Assembly: GCA_014529385.2 (NCBI GenBank) | Contig: CM043955.1 | Coordinates: 151,624,140-151,688,139, forward strand | DNA: 64,000 nt | Reading direction: 5' to 3' | Source: Adiantum capillus-veneris | Lineage: Eukaryota > Streptophyta > Polypodiopsida > Polypodiales > Pteridaceae | Shown here: positions 46,357 to 58,900 of the stretch, one piece after another | Layout of the letters: each line of letters starts with the position of its first letter | Numbering within the stretch: the stretch's first letter is position 1 | Translations under genes and position numbers: made by a program | The notes under the pieces: generated by a model | What the model saw: the letters and a program-made list of their open reading frames with translations, nothing else | Database searches by the model: none | What the model was told of the DNA's origin: nothing

Positions 46357-49300
46357 ATGAGTAGTGACGAGGATGTGGGACCGTCCAACCGAAACACCTA
46401 TCTCTCAACGAGGGTCTTATGTCCTTGTAATCAATGCAAGCATGTTGTGCGACGGACAAGATGTGTTTCTTTGCAGCACGTTCACGAATTTGGCGAGTTC
46501 GATCCATCTATTATAGATCGAGTTGTTGCCAATTATAACTCGTCGGACTCTGACGCTGACCAACAAGCAGCAATCTTGCAACCCAATAGACGTGTTCGTA
46601 GGCGCTTTGGTCAAGCAGCATATGTGAGGCCACAAGATGTAGCCTCTGACAGCTCGGGGGATGATCATGCAGAGCACATTCCCAACGAGGCAATGTTTGA
46701 GCCCGAGATTGATGAAATGATCGAGACGATCATGGATTCAGAAAGGCTTATCTATGATGATATGAAAAGTGAAGCCGATACGCCATTGTATAATGGAGCA
46801 CGTATGTCTAGATTGAAAGCACTCCTGGTTCTTCTCAACATGCAGGAAAAGTTTGGATGGAGTGACACTAGCGTCACAGCGCTTTTCAGGTAATCTATTA
46901 CAATTAGTTTACTTTAATAAAACTCTAAATGTATAATGATCTGATAGATTTTTACACGACTGTATCGTATTTTTATGTTGTGTAGATTGCTTAAAGAGCA
47001 CATACTACCAGCTGACAATGTGATGCCAGATTCCCGAGATGAAGCAAGAAAGATTTTGCGAAACTCGGGGATGGATTACAATTCTATCCACGCTTGTCCT
47101 AATGACTGCATTCTTTTCAGAGGGGAATACATAGATATGGAGAAGTGTCCGAAATGTGATTCCGAAAGATATCGAGTAGATCTCCACGGGACAAAAATTC
47201 CACAAAAGGTTTTGCGACATTTTCCTCTGCTTCCTCGCATCAAGCATTTCTTCGAATGTAAGTCCATGGCCACCCTAGCATCATGGCATGAGGAGAATAA
47301 ATCTTTGGATGGTGTGTTACAAATTCCTGCAGATTGCACAGCCTGGAAACATATAGATGGAACATGGTCGGATTTTGCCAGGGAAGCTCGAAATTTGCGC
47401 TTAGGCCTGGCTATGGATGGCGTAAATCCATTTGGTCAAAGATCAACATCTTACAGTGTATGGCCCGTTGTCATCGTCAACTACAACATTCCCCCGTGGT
47501 TGACTACGAAGAAGGGGCACCTATGGCTAAGCTTGATTGTGCCAGGGCGATATAAAGTGGGGAATATGGATGTGTATCTTCGTCCACTATTGGAAGAGCT
47601 ACAACAATTGTGGATTGTCATAGAGGTGGTGGATATGAGCCGACACACAGGACGACGGAATGCTTTGATCAGAGGCATTCTAATGTGGACCATGCATGAC
47701 TATCCCGGGCTAACAGAATGCTCAGGTGATCTATTGACACTCCTCACTCAGACACTGTAAATCTTGTTTTTTCCCATAGTTGATCTATTATCATGTGTAT
47801 ACATGCAGGGCTTCAAACAAGCGGATACAGAGCATGTGTCACATGTGGACCTAGACTGAATGCACGTAGGGCGCCCTCACTGAAGAAGCAAATCTACGAA
47901 GGTCATCAAGCGTATCTTCCAGAGAATCATGTGTTACGCGATGGCTTTTTGGGAAGAGAGCCACCAAGGATGTCTGCACAAGCATGGTTAGAGCAGAAGG
48001 AGATGTGCGATGACGGATTGCCTCCAGGGATGAAGAGACTATCTCTATGGTACGAGTTACCATACTGGCCCCGACTCATGATCAATCACTTGCTCGATCC
48101 AATGCACATATTCAAGAATGTGGGTAATCTACTATGGGACCATCTGACCGGCAAGAAAGATACTTTGGGAGCCAGAGTTGACCTTAGAAATGTGGATCGT
48201 ATGGAGCAATATTGGCCGCAAACAGCGTCTGATGGATCGATAAAACTCCCTAAAGCACCATGGATTTTCACAGGAGCCCAAGAACGCAAAGTAAAAGAGA
48301 CCATTCGATCTTTGCGGACCCCCACTGGCGTAATGCACTCGCTCCGAACGTGTTTTACTAAAGAAGGAAAGCTTACCGGTTTGAAGTCACACGATTGGCA
48401 TAAAATGTGTCAGGTACGTTCATAGTGGACTTTAATATCATTGCATAAAATGTGGACTTTAATATCATTGCTGCACATACTTTACAGTTTATTTTACCGG
48501 TTGCCATTGAGGGATGTTTGTCTCTCGACATCCGTAACACAATCTACAAACTTGCAAAGCTGGTGCAATGGATCTCACAAAAAGAGATCAACGTAGACTC
48601 CATACCATTCGCCAAACTAAATGCTGCGGAGCTTGTGTGCATGTTTGAGAAACATCTACCATGCTAACCATTCAGGTGCATCTTCTTGTTCACATAGTTG
48701 ATGAGGTGGAAATAGCTGGCACAGTTCATTCCAGATGGATGTTCTTCTTAGAACGTTTCATGAAAACGCTTAAGGGATATGTGCGTCAAAAGGCATGTCC
48801 GGAGGGTAGCATGGCAGAAGGTTGGTTGGTATCAGAGTCCCTAGTGTACATTGGAGAGTGGCTAGACGGATTTGATAAAGCCTGGGACACGCTATGGCGA
48901 ACCATAGATGATGAGCGCATATCTAGGATTGTCATGTGCAATCTCGGTGTTGAGAAGAAGATGACGGAAGATCTAGAGGCTAAAATCAACCGATTTTGCA
49001 TGCTTCACAATCCAGTGATGCAAAAGTGGATTTCACAATATGAGGATGCAAAGCAAGAGCGACAAAGGGCACGAATCGAGTCGAGACGGGGAAGATGACC
49101 ACCGATGCACTATCCGACGGTTTTGGAGAGCCTACCAACCTTCATGAGCTTAAGATGGTTGCACAACCAATTGAAAAGCGCACAACAATGCGGTGACGAA
49201 GTGACTGAGGAAGAGTGGGAGTACTCTCGGGGTTGCGCGACCAAGGTAAGTTTGCAATGTACGACTAGCTAGTGACTTTATTTCTAAACGTTTGAACGGC

Positions 49301-49950
49301 CACTCATAATCTTTGTTTGTTGTAGTATAAGTCATACACAGCAGCATGGTGTAAAGGTCGACATTTTAGGGTGGAACGAATCGACAAAAAGCGTTTTACT
49401 CAAGATTGTAGAATCATGGCAAAATTTGAACAGTCTAGTCGACGACGTTCCTCTGATGCAGATCTTGTGGTGGCGGAACTCACTTACTTCGGCACGCTGC
49501 AAGAGATTTTGAGGATCGATTACAGAGGATTTTTTGTCAACTTGTTCGACGTGCAATGGTTCAAGATAATCATGGAGGGTCGCAACGCTACTGTGCGTAG
49601 AGGAGAGTGTGGTTTTCTTGAGGTGGATTCTACTAAGAAATGGACTGACCTAAGAGACACTTTCGTACTACCCGAGCATTGTGAACAAGTAAGTATGTAA
49701 ATAGTTAACATCCCCCTTTTACAAGTTATGTGCTTGAAAGATCTCATGTAAGTTATGTGGCTCTGGCAGGTAATATGTCATCCTACAAAGTCTACATCAA
49801 ACTAGTGGTACGTCATAGAGGTAGCCCCTCGTAGTGCAAGGACGTATGAAGGCTACCATGTGCCAATCACAACGGCATCAATGGAGGAGATCAGAGAAGA
49901 TGCTCAATCAGAAGCCGCTGCGGTGGTGCCAAACGAGCATCAAGATGCTA
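46357..49950 (+). pseudogene. CACTA TNP2-type transposase gene, multi-exon, disrupted
   Basis: The gene starts at ATG 46,357 (MSSDEDVGPSNRNTYLSTRV); the N-terminal part resembles the transposase-associated domain. GT-AG introns can be placed at 46,890-46,985, 47,726-47,808 and 48,414-48,487. They join ...TALFR to LLKEHILPADN, ...TECSG to LQTSGYRACVTCG, and ...HDWHKMCQ to FILPVAIEG in frame. TNP2 motifs are LGLAMDGVNPFG and SYSVWPVVIVNYNIPPWL (about 47,400-47,510) and LDPMHIFKNV (48,095). DUF4218-like sequence follows (HLLVHIVDEVEIAG, then SRWMFFLERFMKTLKGYVRQ, 48,675-48,790). DUF4216-like sequence lies at 49,326-49,850 (GFFVNLFDVQWF). The frame changes near 48,660 and a TAG interrupts TSN*WYVIEV at 49,803. 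TNP2 cuts and joins CACTA ends in the nucleus, and this copy is probably inactive. Confidence 0.85.
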
Positions 49951-50357
49951 CTACTCTATATGGGGTGCATGCAGAGGAGCTACAAAAAAATGAAACAGAG
50001 GATATGTGTTTAAATGGAGAGCTCTATATAGATATAGGAAGTTATATATGCTGAGTTATGCAAGGATGAGAGAGAGATCTCTTAAAGCCACAAATATTGT
50101 ATTTGAACAATTTTGCTCCATGTTGTAAAAGCTCTGGCTCTCTAAGTACCTTCCATGGTGTATAACGCTCTTTTCTACTCGCGCTCACATCTTTTGATTG
50201 AAAATTCTGAGTTTTCAACTTGCCTCTTCTATCACTCAATTCATTGCGTCATTGTATTTATATGCGTCATTACGTCATTGTATTTAATGGTCTTTGCGTC
50301 ATTGTCTACTCTATTCATTCAATATTAAGTTTAAATATTCGTGTGTTTAATGCAGGT
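49951..50357. other. Intergenic stretch between the two CACTA genes
   Basis: AT-rich. It includes TGCAG directly before the next start codon (50,351-50,355), a possible acceptor for an intron in a joint leader, as En/Spm makes TnpA and TnpD by alternative splicing of one transcript. Not proven here. Confidence 0.4.
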
Positions 50358-51667
50358 ATGGATGATGAGGAGTTTCTTTCTTCTTTGTCACCGCAGCAGA
50401 GACAGTGGTACGTGGAGCGTCATCGCTCTGGCGCATCATCGCGCGTTCCTACTCCATCCGCATCTCCCTCTCTTTCGGAGCATTCGGCGCGCTCCGAAGC
50501 TTCAGCGTCGACGAGACGAGCTTCACACTCGTCTAGACACCGGCGCTCTAGTGGTGGCGGTGGCGGTTGTTGTGGGGATTCCGCCACCGATGCCTCCACA
50601 CCGCCTCGTGTTCGACGAGGCTCTTTACCCTCCCCTTCTTTGCCCGCCCCCACACCAGCCACATCATCGCCATCTACGCCAGGTTTTGCACGGCTGACTG
50701 TTCCTAGCAGCTACACACCTCTACCTACTCCGCTAGGAGCCACCCCACTCGACACTCCTCGCTTCGGGGCCCAGACGCCGATGGAGACACCTGACGTCCG
50801 TACCCCCATCGACACGCCGCTAGAGACCCCTGCCGGGACACCCAGGTTCACGCGTCACCGGCCAAAGGGCTTGCCTTACTCCGTCGACTTTAGCGGCGGC
50901 ATCATCATGGATGATGACGGCAAGAAGGTGATCTCGTGCATGCGTGGTCTTTTCTCTCAGCTGTTTAGACACTACATACTAAACAAATGGAGTGAAGTAC
51001 CAAGTGATTTAAAAAACAGAGTCATCAGCATACTTCATGATGAGTTTCCCGTTCCAACACGGGATCAGCCCTTCAATGAAGACCTGATGAAGATTCGAAT
51101 GCGCGAATACTGCAAACACAAGCATTCCGAAGTGCAAAAAGCAATCAAGCATGGGTGGAACAGGCCAGATTGGCTGGCCAAAGAAGATTGGAAGAATGCG
51201 AAGAAAGCAGCGTGCGAGAATCCCGACAAGTGGAAGCAACAAAAGGATGCAGCCAGAGCGCGAGTAGAGGCAGGGAGCTCGCACCACTTGGGGAGCGGTG
51301 GATGGGCATCATTTGAGGCCGATTTTGTAAGTGTTTTCGCATTGCTCTTTATGTTCGATAGTTTAGGGTTTATGAGTTTTTTAATTCTAACATAATGAAT
51401 TCTTTGTATGTTTTGACAGTGGTCGATGACAGGACGTGATCCCACACCGTACGAGCGCAAGTACGCAGGCAGGAAGGGCTTAAACGCCCTGATGGACATT
51501 CTCAGTTCTCGCGATGGCATGGTTAGTATTAGGGTTTACTCTTTTCTATTTTTTGTATTGTTTTATAAATGTCGTTATATGTTTATACTTACTGAAAGCT
51601 GTCTTATTGTCTTTTTTGGCAGAATCCGACAGATACGCCGCTTGGACGCGATGAGACGTCTGACTAG
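50358..51667 (+). CDS. CACTA second protein (TnpA-position, Transposase_24-like), 3 exons, 371 aa
   Basis: Exon 1 is 50,358-51,326, exon 2 is 51,420-51,521 and exon 3 is 51,623-51,667. All introns have GT-AG ends and keep the frame (...EADF joined to WSMTGRDPTP; ...SSRDGM joined to NPTDTPLGRD, then TAG). Residues 1-170 are low-complexity Ser/Pro/Thr-rich, with repeated TPxxTP. Residues 190-320 form a basic helical domain (LFRHYILNKWSEVPSDLKN, then HGWNRPDWLAKEDWKNAKK) and end in SHHLGSGGWASF, matching the conserved HxxGSxxF of plant Ptta/En/Spm proteins. Exon 2 matches the GREPTP motif. In the family this protein binds the subterminal motifs and aids transposition. The frame looks complete. 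Base composition in exon 1 is much richer in GC than its surroundings. Confidence 0.78.
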
Positions 51668-52039
51668 ACGACGTCAGTTTAGCCGTAGCTAGATAGCATT
51701 AGTTTAGGGTTTCTCATAGCTTATGTATCATGAGACGGATTTTATACGTCTTTTTGAACCATGTATATTATTACATTTGTCACCGCAGTTCATTTTGCCA
51801 ATCAATTCTTTATGCCTATGATGTTGTACAATTGTCATTATTACATTTGCCAATCAATTCATTTTGCCTATGATGTGTACAATTGCCAATTTTACGCTTG
51901 TCAATTTTGCAAACAATGCGTCTTGTGGGTGACTATTTTGGGTCTATTATCTACCCTTGCACCTTTTTTAAAAAGTGAATCAAGTACAATATGGTTGATG
52001 GGTGGCAGGGCATTCAATGCCCTGTCACCAAAAAAAAAT

Positions 52040-52255
52040 TCTCTCGGGCGTTGCTATAACCGTCGCTATTTATGGCTCTGTAGCGTCGCTATGAGCGTCG
52101 CTATAGACTTCTGTGTAAACGTCGCTATAACCGTCGCTATGACCGTCGCTATATAGCGATGCATATAGCGATGCTCTCGTAGCGACGCTATTAGCGACGT
52201 TTTTAGCGACGCCGGGGGTTATAAAAACCCAGTGTATTTCCGTCGCTAACAGCGT
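52040..52255. repeat. Right subterminal array of CGTCGCTAT motifs in CACTA
   Basis: About a dozen copies of CGTCGCTAT or its reverse complement in both orientations, including the palindrome GTAGCGTCGCTATGAGCGTC and a run TATAGCGATGCATATAGCGA. They mirror the motifs in the left hairpin. Confidence 0.88.
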
Positions 52256-52270
52256 CACAAGAGCACACAA

Positions 52271-52282
52271 CCTCTTGTAGTG
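52271..52282 (-). repeat. Right terminal inverted repeat of CACTA
   Basis: CCTCTTGTAGTG on the plus strand, followed by AAT (52,283-52,285). Confidence 0.95.
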
Positions 52283-52285
52283 AAT

Positions 52286-53803
52286 GTTTGAGTATTCAGC
52301 TTAGAAGACAATACATAGAAATGAAATATGAAAAGGGGAGGGGGGTATTTGATGTACATACCTGAAGGATATTCTGTATCTGAAAATGTACGTACCTATG
52401 TGTGTGCGTGCATAGAGAGCTATGATTGAAAGAATGACAATTCGGATTAGCGGGTCGCACAAAAATAGAATGCTCGTACAAGCTGGAGAGGGTTGTAACT
52501 GAGTTGTTCTCTTACTGAATGGGAGCAATAGACACATCTAGAGTTGTAGACAAGAGAGTTGGCATACTTAACAAATGCAGTGTTAAGTAAGAGATTGGGT
52601 TAGATAGTGGATCAGTACACAAAGAATGCCAGCCGAGAATCTTTAAGAATAGTGTTAGTGGAATATCACCTGAATGTGATAAGTAATACTGTAAAAATAA
52701 AAGAAGGGGATTTACGGTGTGAGTGGTGAGCTTCATGACAAAGTGTCATACTTATTAGTGAAATATACATACTTAGGATGTTTAACAAACCTAGAAAAAT
52801 AGAGATTGTTTGAGCGGCAGCCAGTGGAGATAGACTATTAAGTAAGTAGGTTATAGGAAAGTCTTATGAGTGATGAGAACATGCTCAAAGAAAATGGGAA
52901 GAATCCTCTAATAAGTGAAGTGCGCAAAGAGAGAAGTAGAGAAATGCGATGAGAAAGAAAACAATTAATACAAAACCCATACCGTGAAGCTCTTTCGATT
53001 CTTACATTGTTTGAGTCAGGTTTTCTTGCAATGTATTTTTCAACATTTGAGACCAATTTCTGTGTGATAGAAGCAAAGATTTACCTGTGATATGAGCTGA
53101 TAATGTGAAAACAAAAATTGTATAGAATAATTTAAACCAGGATGAGTAGTGGATATTAGACAGATATCTTCATTATGGTGGTGTATGTAGAGAACAATGA
53201 GGGCCATTTCTAAATATTTTGATATACCTACACAATCGTCGATAAGGGTGTTTCAGCACATGTTGTGTGTTACTATATAAACAAATTATGTTTATTGGTT
53301 GTAGGTGGGTGTCATATCAAATGCGTCGGGCTTCTACTTGTGTGGGCTATGCACATTGGGTGCTACAAAATGATAATCCTGAGTGGGATTTCATTACAAA
53401 GACGATTTAGATCGTCTTAGTGCAATTATCTAATCCGATGCCTAGGTATTAAAGAAAATGAAGTAAGGTGAAAGACTAAAACAAAAAGTCTACGAATATC
53501 AAACTAAAATCATCGTCGTCGTCATCGGCAAGTCCCGTGGATGCCCGACATTGGGTGTCGTCTCAAAAAGTATCGTATCAATGTAGCAGAAAGGCGAGAA
53601 ATGAAATGAAATGAAATAAAATGTTACATTAAACGCCTTTGAAGGTCAGAATTACATTTTGAGTCGAAACTGATACAGTCAGTGTGAATCTAATCCAATG
53701 TTTGGGTACTAAAATAAAATGAAGTAAAGTGAAAGACTAAGCTTAAAACCCTAAAGGCGTAAGACTAAAATCATCATCATTATCGTCGATTCTCGTGGAT
53801 GCC
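52286..53803 (-). other. Internal part of element D, right of CACTA
   Basis: AT-rich and non-coding. A pair of direct repeats lies at about 53,440-53,560 and 53,690-53,803, sharing AAATGAAGTAA, GTGAAAGACTAA, CTAAAATCATC and CGTGGATGCC. The second copy abuts the D LTR. Confidence 0.5.
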
Positions 53804-53973
53804 TGCTGGGCAACAGACGAAAACATGGTTGCCCTACAAAATACCCAAGATAACACAAAATCTAGCATAAACTGGCAAATCCGCATGCATGGCAATTCCC
53901 ATAGTACATAACCCGCGACGTATACGAACAGAGAGAGACTGAGAGCAAGACAGAGCAAAAGAGCACGTGTAGG
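53804..53973 (-). repeat. Right (5') LTR of element D, partial
   Basis: It aligns with 43,310-43,474 (GATAACACAA, CTAGCATAAACTG, GAACAGAGAGAGACTGAGAG, AAAGAGCACGTGTAGG) and ends where gypsy A starts. Confidence 0.7.
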
Positions 53974-53975
53974 AA

Positions 53976-55565
53976 TGTCATAATAATCAATATCTAATTC
54001 TCCTAAATGATTTTCTCATATTAAACTGATCATTTAATGTGGGGAAGTGCCAAGGAGAAAAAGCTAGAATATTGGTTAAGCTAGCAGACCAGGCCACAGT
54101 AGGGATCCAAAGGAGGGAAAATAGGGATCCAAAGGGGGGGCCATCTGCAAAAGAGCCATGTGAAACAATGGGCCAAAAAGACCCTAAGGTTCAGCCCATT
54201 AAGACTTCCAAAATGCTAAGGTTCCAAAATTCAAAGGTTGTGTCCAAAGGTCAACCCTAGGGAAAATTGGATGCTTAGTGTGTGCCCTAAAAGTCTTTGC
54301 ACATCCCTACATGGGAGGGGGCGAGCCCCAAAGGTAGGAGATGAGAGAGAAAGCCACACACACACACACAGGCTCCCTTTACACAAAGGGAATGAGGGAC
54401 ACATGTCAGCTCCCTAGGCCAGATGCCCACAAGGTGTGCCCAATTCCTATTGGAAGACCCTTGAAGTGGACCAATGAGAATTAAGCTAGAGTAAATCTAG
54501 TTTAATTAATTTAAAAACATTTAATAAAAGAAACCAATGAGAATTAAGTCTCCTAGAAGACTATTGGGCAGTCTCCCAAGGGGTCCAATGAGCATTCAGG
54601 AGCCCCATGGCTTGCCTGATTCCTATTGGCCAGGAGGCAAAGGGGTCCAATGAGAGTTTAGTTTAATTATTTAATTACCTGAAGCTCTCACAAAAGGGGA
54701 AAGGGGGACACATGTCAGAAGGCTATCACTTATGCTGCTTAATTCCTATTGGCTTGACCTGGGGAGGTCCAATGAGGCAAAAGCCAGACCTATTTAGCAG
54801 CTAGGGCTCGCCCAAGAGAGAGGGGGGGCTGATTTTTGCTTGGCATTGACACACACACACTCACACTTGACCATGTGTGAAGGAAGAATACTCTATCTCC
54901 TCCCAAGCTTTAATGGAGAGCTCATCACCTACTCCAAGCTTGTGAGATAGAAGCCTACATCAGCACTCTCTTGGCATGTGGATGCAAATCCAACCAAGAG
55001 CCAAGCTTCAATGCATGCTCATCTTCTCTACCAAGCTAATTACTAAGCTAAGCTATGCTAATATGAGTGATTATGTGAGGAGATGTACATCTTTCTCGTA
55101 AGATACTTCTTTTTCCTCTCAATCTACTCTCATACCCTGCTAGCTCTCACCATCTTCGAAGGTGTGTGAGGTCTTGGGTCTGAGAACGGGGATAATTCAA
55201 GTTGTGTTTGATTAAGTGTTTTGCTTGGTGTATGAAGCTTCCATCTTCATTGCACTAGCTAGTCTTGAAGGAACACAAAGAATTGTATTGTACAATGTCT
55301 CTCTTGATGGGAGAAACCATAATACAAAGCCTTTTGGAGGGGGGACCGGCTCCATGCAAATCCGGTCCTCAACTGTTGTCAATAGCTTAATATCTCTCTC
55401 TTTTGAAAGTATTGTCGATGCTATCTAACTAGGTGTTATGCTTTTTGTTGCTCTCTCCACCCAAGCACTCTTGTAATTCTCATTAGGAATCTATTCTAAT
55501 GAAATGCCCACTATGTTCATGCTAATTTCCGCTACACATAAGATTTTAGGCCATTAAATGTTACA
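53976..55565 (+). repeat. 5' LTR of gypsy A
   Basis: 1,590 bp, TGTCATAATAATC to AAATGTTACA. It includes repeated CAATGAGAATTAAG and CCTATTGG blocks in the first half. Confidence 0.96.
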
Positions 55566-55566
55566 T

Positions 55567-55578
55567 TGGTATCAGAGC
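55567..55578 (+). other. Primer binding site of gypsy A
   Basis: TGGTATCAGAGC is an exact complement of the initiator-Met tRNA 3' end, one base after the LTR. Confidence 0.95.
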
Positions 55579-55982
55579 TCAAGGTTTCTCTTTTCTTGCT
55601 CAAGAAGGGAGGTCCTCAAGCTAGCTACAAATGGTTGGTATTATTAATTGCCTGTGAGTAAGTAGAATAGGGATTTTTCAGCCTTGCAGTGCGCCTGCCT
55701 TTGTGCAGTTAACGGGGCATCACCGTCGAGAGCTATGGTCTTAATAGTGGAGTCCTACGGGGCTTGCCTATGGCTTAACCACTATTGAGCTATTAGAAGC
55801 TTGACAGGAGCCGGTGCTGTCTTGGTGTCGAAAGACCCTCTCTTCTATTCCTTGCAATTAATGGTATTCGAGCCGCGGGTACAATAGCTTGAGTGCTTTT
55901 TCTAAAGGGGTAAAGAGGAGTAGCAACTAGGGCTTGAAGTGCCAAAGTACACCTAAAAAGTTTACACCTAAAAGTTGTTAGA

Positions 55983-58900
55983 ATGGCTGACAATAGTAAA
56001 GAGAGTGAAATTAATGTTGATAACTTTGATTTTGCTCATGAGCAAGCTACTAATGATGCTTCAATGCTTGTTAACTATCTTGTTTCTAGGCTTCAACAAG
56101 CCATGGGCAATCCATCTCTCCAAAGTGAAGTGCAACGGCAGCTCCGTGCTCACGGGATTCTCCAAGCTCATCACCATGACGAGAGAACACCTAGGAAGCC
56201 TCCTTGTGAGACTACCAAAAGAGGTCTCTCTCCGATTCGGGAAGAAGAAGAGAATCCATATGAAGGGCTCAAGAACTTACTTCTTGACGATGCATCTCCT
56301 TCCCAAAGGAGAACTCAAGAGCCTCCACCGAAGGAACGAGAAAGAAGCGAGTCTCCCGCCACCTCGGCGGAGATGGCTCCACGAAGACATCGGGCTAAAC
56401 GCTCTCCATCACCACCAAAGCGGAGAAGACCATCACACTCTTCTCCACGCCATAATTCAAAGAGGGATGATAAAAAGCAAGAGAAGAAAAAGGCGAGAAA
56501 GAGGACACCCTCTTCTCCATCTTCTTCATCCTCTTCCTCTTATGAAAGCTATCGTGAAGACGACAAAGATCAAGACAAGAAAAAGGTGAGAAAGAGGTCA
56601 CCCTCTTCTCCACCTTCTTCAAATTCCTCATCTTCTGAAGAAAGTGATGGTGCAACTTTTGAACCATCGAAAAGAAGAGGCCATAGGAAATCCTATGCCG
56701 CATGGAAGAGGTCGTCCAAGCTGAAGAAATTCAAAGAGGGAGGGAAGAGCATCTCTTTCCTTACCTATGATGGCACCTTCGGTGCTACAGACAAAGTTTT
56801 GGCCTTTATCCAACAATTCGATGCGGCGTTTGGAGATGAGGGCTTCACGGAGTCCTCTAAGCTACGCCATGTAGCTATGCACTTTCAAAAGTCCGCCAGA
56901 CAATGGTGGTCTAGCCTACGAGCCAACAGTGAAGCTCCATGAACATGGAAGGCTTTAAGAGCTTCCATTATGAAGCAGTTTTTGGCCACCGATGCCAAAG
57001 ACAAAGTACTCACCGAATGGCGAAGCTTAAAGCTCTCTCCCAATGAATCCATCCACAAATATGTAGACAAGTTTTGGGACCTACAACTCAAAGCTACTGT
57101 CTTCAAAAAGTTGGATTTTGGAGAGCAAAAGCAACAATTTTGTGCGGGCTTAACCGAAGAAATGGCGGAGTATGTCAACTCCCAAAGGCCACGTACCATA
57201 TCGGCGGTAATACACCATACTATGGTGGCCTCGCGAATCAATTTCCAAACGGGGGGTAAAAGAAATAATAAGCCCCCGGAAAACAAGGGTTCCAATGAGC
57301 CTAAGGGGAAGGACAATGTCCAAAAGTCTCCTAAGGGCAATTCCAACAAAGCTAAAGAGAAGGGAGTTTACAAAGGAAAGAATAAACTCTCTCCTAAAGA
57401 GCTTGAGCGTTATCGTAAAGATAACCGGTGTTTCAAGTGCGGCGAACAAGGGCATGCGTACCGCGCTTGTCCCCAAAAGAACAACCGCCAAGATCCTCCT
57501 AGAGCTTCTTTGGTTGAAATCCAAGAGGAGGAGATTCATCAAACTCACCACAAAGGATCTCCTCTATGCCATGCTTGGGGAAAGGTAAGAGAACATGATG
57601 CTTTTATTCTCTTTGACCCTGGTTCTACTCACAATTTCATATCTATGGAGTTAGCCACCAAGCTAGGCATACAATCCTACGAGATGGGAGATATCCTACC
57701 CACAGACAGTGCCTTCAAGGGGCAAGAAGCTTCAGTCACTCCCTTAATCGGGAAATTGAGGCTTCATGTCCAAGGCTATGTGGACAAAGAGGACTTCTTT
57801 ATCTCTCCTCTCAAGCATGAGGATGTAATCCTAGGGGCACCATGGTTTGACCGCCTGGCTGCCCATGTTAAATTTCCTGAAAGGAGAATCTCCTTTAAGT
57901 TCAGGGAAAAGGACATGTATATAGATGCTAAGGAGATGGGTAACACCATCCCCATTGTACATACACCAGCTTTCAACAAGTCAATAAAGAGCTCTATTTC
58001 CGTGTACATGATTTTTGTTAAAGATTCTCAAAATGAACCTAATGCTTTAGCAAAAGAAAATAAAAGCAACCAAAAGGAATTAGAGTTATCCAATTTTCTC
58101 AAGGGGTTTCAAGATGTCTTTATTGACGACATCCCTTGTGAGCTACCTCCTAAACGAGGTAATGACGACCATGCAATTGAACTTCTTCCAGGAAGTTCAC
58201 CGCCTAACAAACCTCCTTATAGAGTTTCTCAAGCTCAACAAGAGGAGATTATGCGGCAAGTGCATGCGTTAGTTGAGAAGGGCATGGCTAGGCCTAGCTC
58301 ATCTCCATTTTGCTCACCTGTGCTATTAGTGCAAAAGAAAGACGGCACATATCGTATGTGTGTCGACTATAGAGCACTAAATAGGATCACTATCAAGAAT
58401 AGGTTTCCCGTTCCACGGGTAGAAGACCTATTTGATAAGCTACAAGGATCGACCTACTTCAGTAGGATTGACCTAAAAAGTGGCTATCATCAGATAAGGA
58501 TAGTTGATCAAGACATTGTAAAGACCGCATTTCGTACTACATTTGGTCTTTACGAATACATTGTCATGCCTTTTGGCTTGACTAATGCACCAGCCACATT
58601 CAACCGCTTGATGGAGAAGCTGTTCAGGCCTCATCGAACCTTCACTGGAGTGTTCTTTGATGATATTATCATCTACTCTAATTCATTGGAGGAACACAAG
58701 CAACACCTCCAGGTAATATTTCAAGTTTTAAGAGAGAATAAACTTTATGTTAATCGAAAGAAAAGTGAATTTTTCTTGCAAGAGATTCAATATTTAGGTC
58801 ACATTATCTCTCAAGATGGAATCGAAATGGATCCATCTAAGTTAGAGGTAATAAAAGGATGGCCTAAACCAAGGAATCTTCATGAACTAAGAAGCTTTAT

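Larger units (their letters stand above)
44257..52282 (+). mobile_element. CACTA (En/Spm) DNA transposon, 8,026 bp
   Basis: Both ends carry the 12-bp inverted repeat CACTACAAGAGG and are flanked by the 3-bp direct repeat AAT, the hallmarks of the CACTA superfamily. Subterminal arrays of CGTCGCTAT-type motifs lie at both ends (44,285-44,375 and 52,040-52,255). It encodes a TNP2-type transposase gene and a second, TnpA-position gene, both on the plus strand, and carries a captured HMA-domain fragment. Ends, TSD and gene order are complete. The transposase gene shows at least two lesions, so autonomy is doubtful. It is inserted in element D. Confidence 0.95.
43310..53973 (-). mobile_element. D: small non-coding LTR element (TRIM/LARD-like), hosting CACTA and cut by gypsy A
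   Basis: Direct repeats at 43,310-43,800 and 53,804-53,973 with TG...CA ends look like LTRs. The orientation is minus: the left LTR is followed by a purine-rich tract on the minus strand (GGAGAAGTA, 43,801-43,812) and contains a minus-strand TATA box. Without the CACTA insertion the internal part is only about 1.97 kb and has no coding frame, so the element would rely on others for movement. The right LTR is cut where gypsy A joins. The shared LTR part differs by about 11%, so D is old. It lies in the 5' LTR of gypsy B. Confidence 0.6.

Noticed and set aside
54039-54260. 73-aa frame repeated exactly at 61,352-61,573
   Set aside because: It lies in the gypsy A LTRs and is duplicated only because the LTRs are. 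There is no domain.
55216-55428. 70-aa frame repeated at 62,529-62,741
   Set aside because: Again LTR sequence; the repeat reflects the LTR pair.
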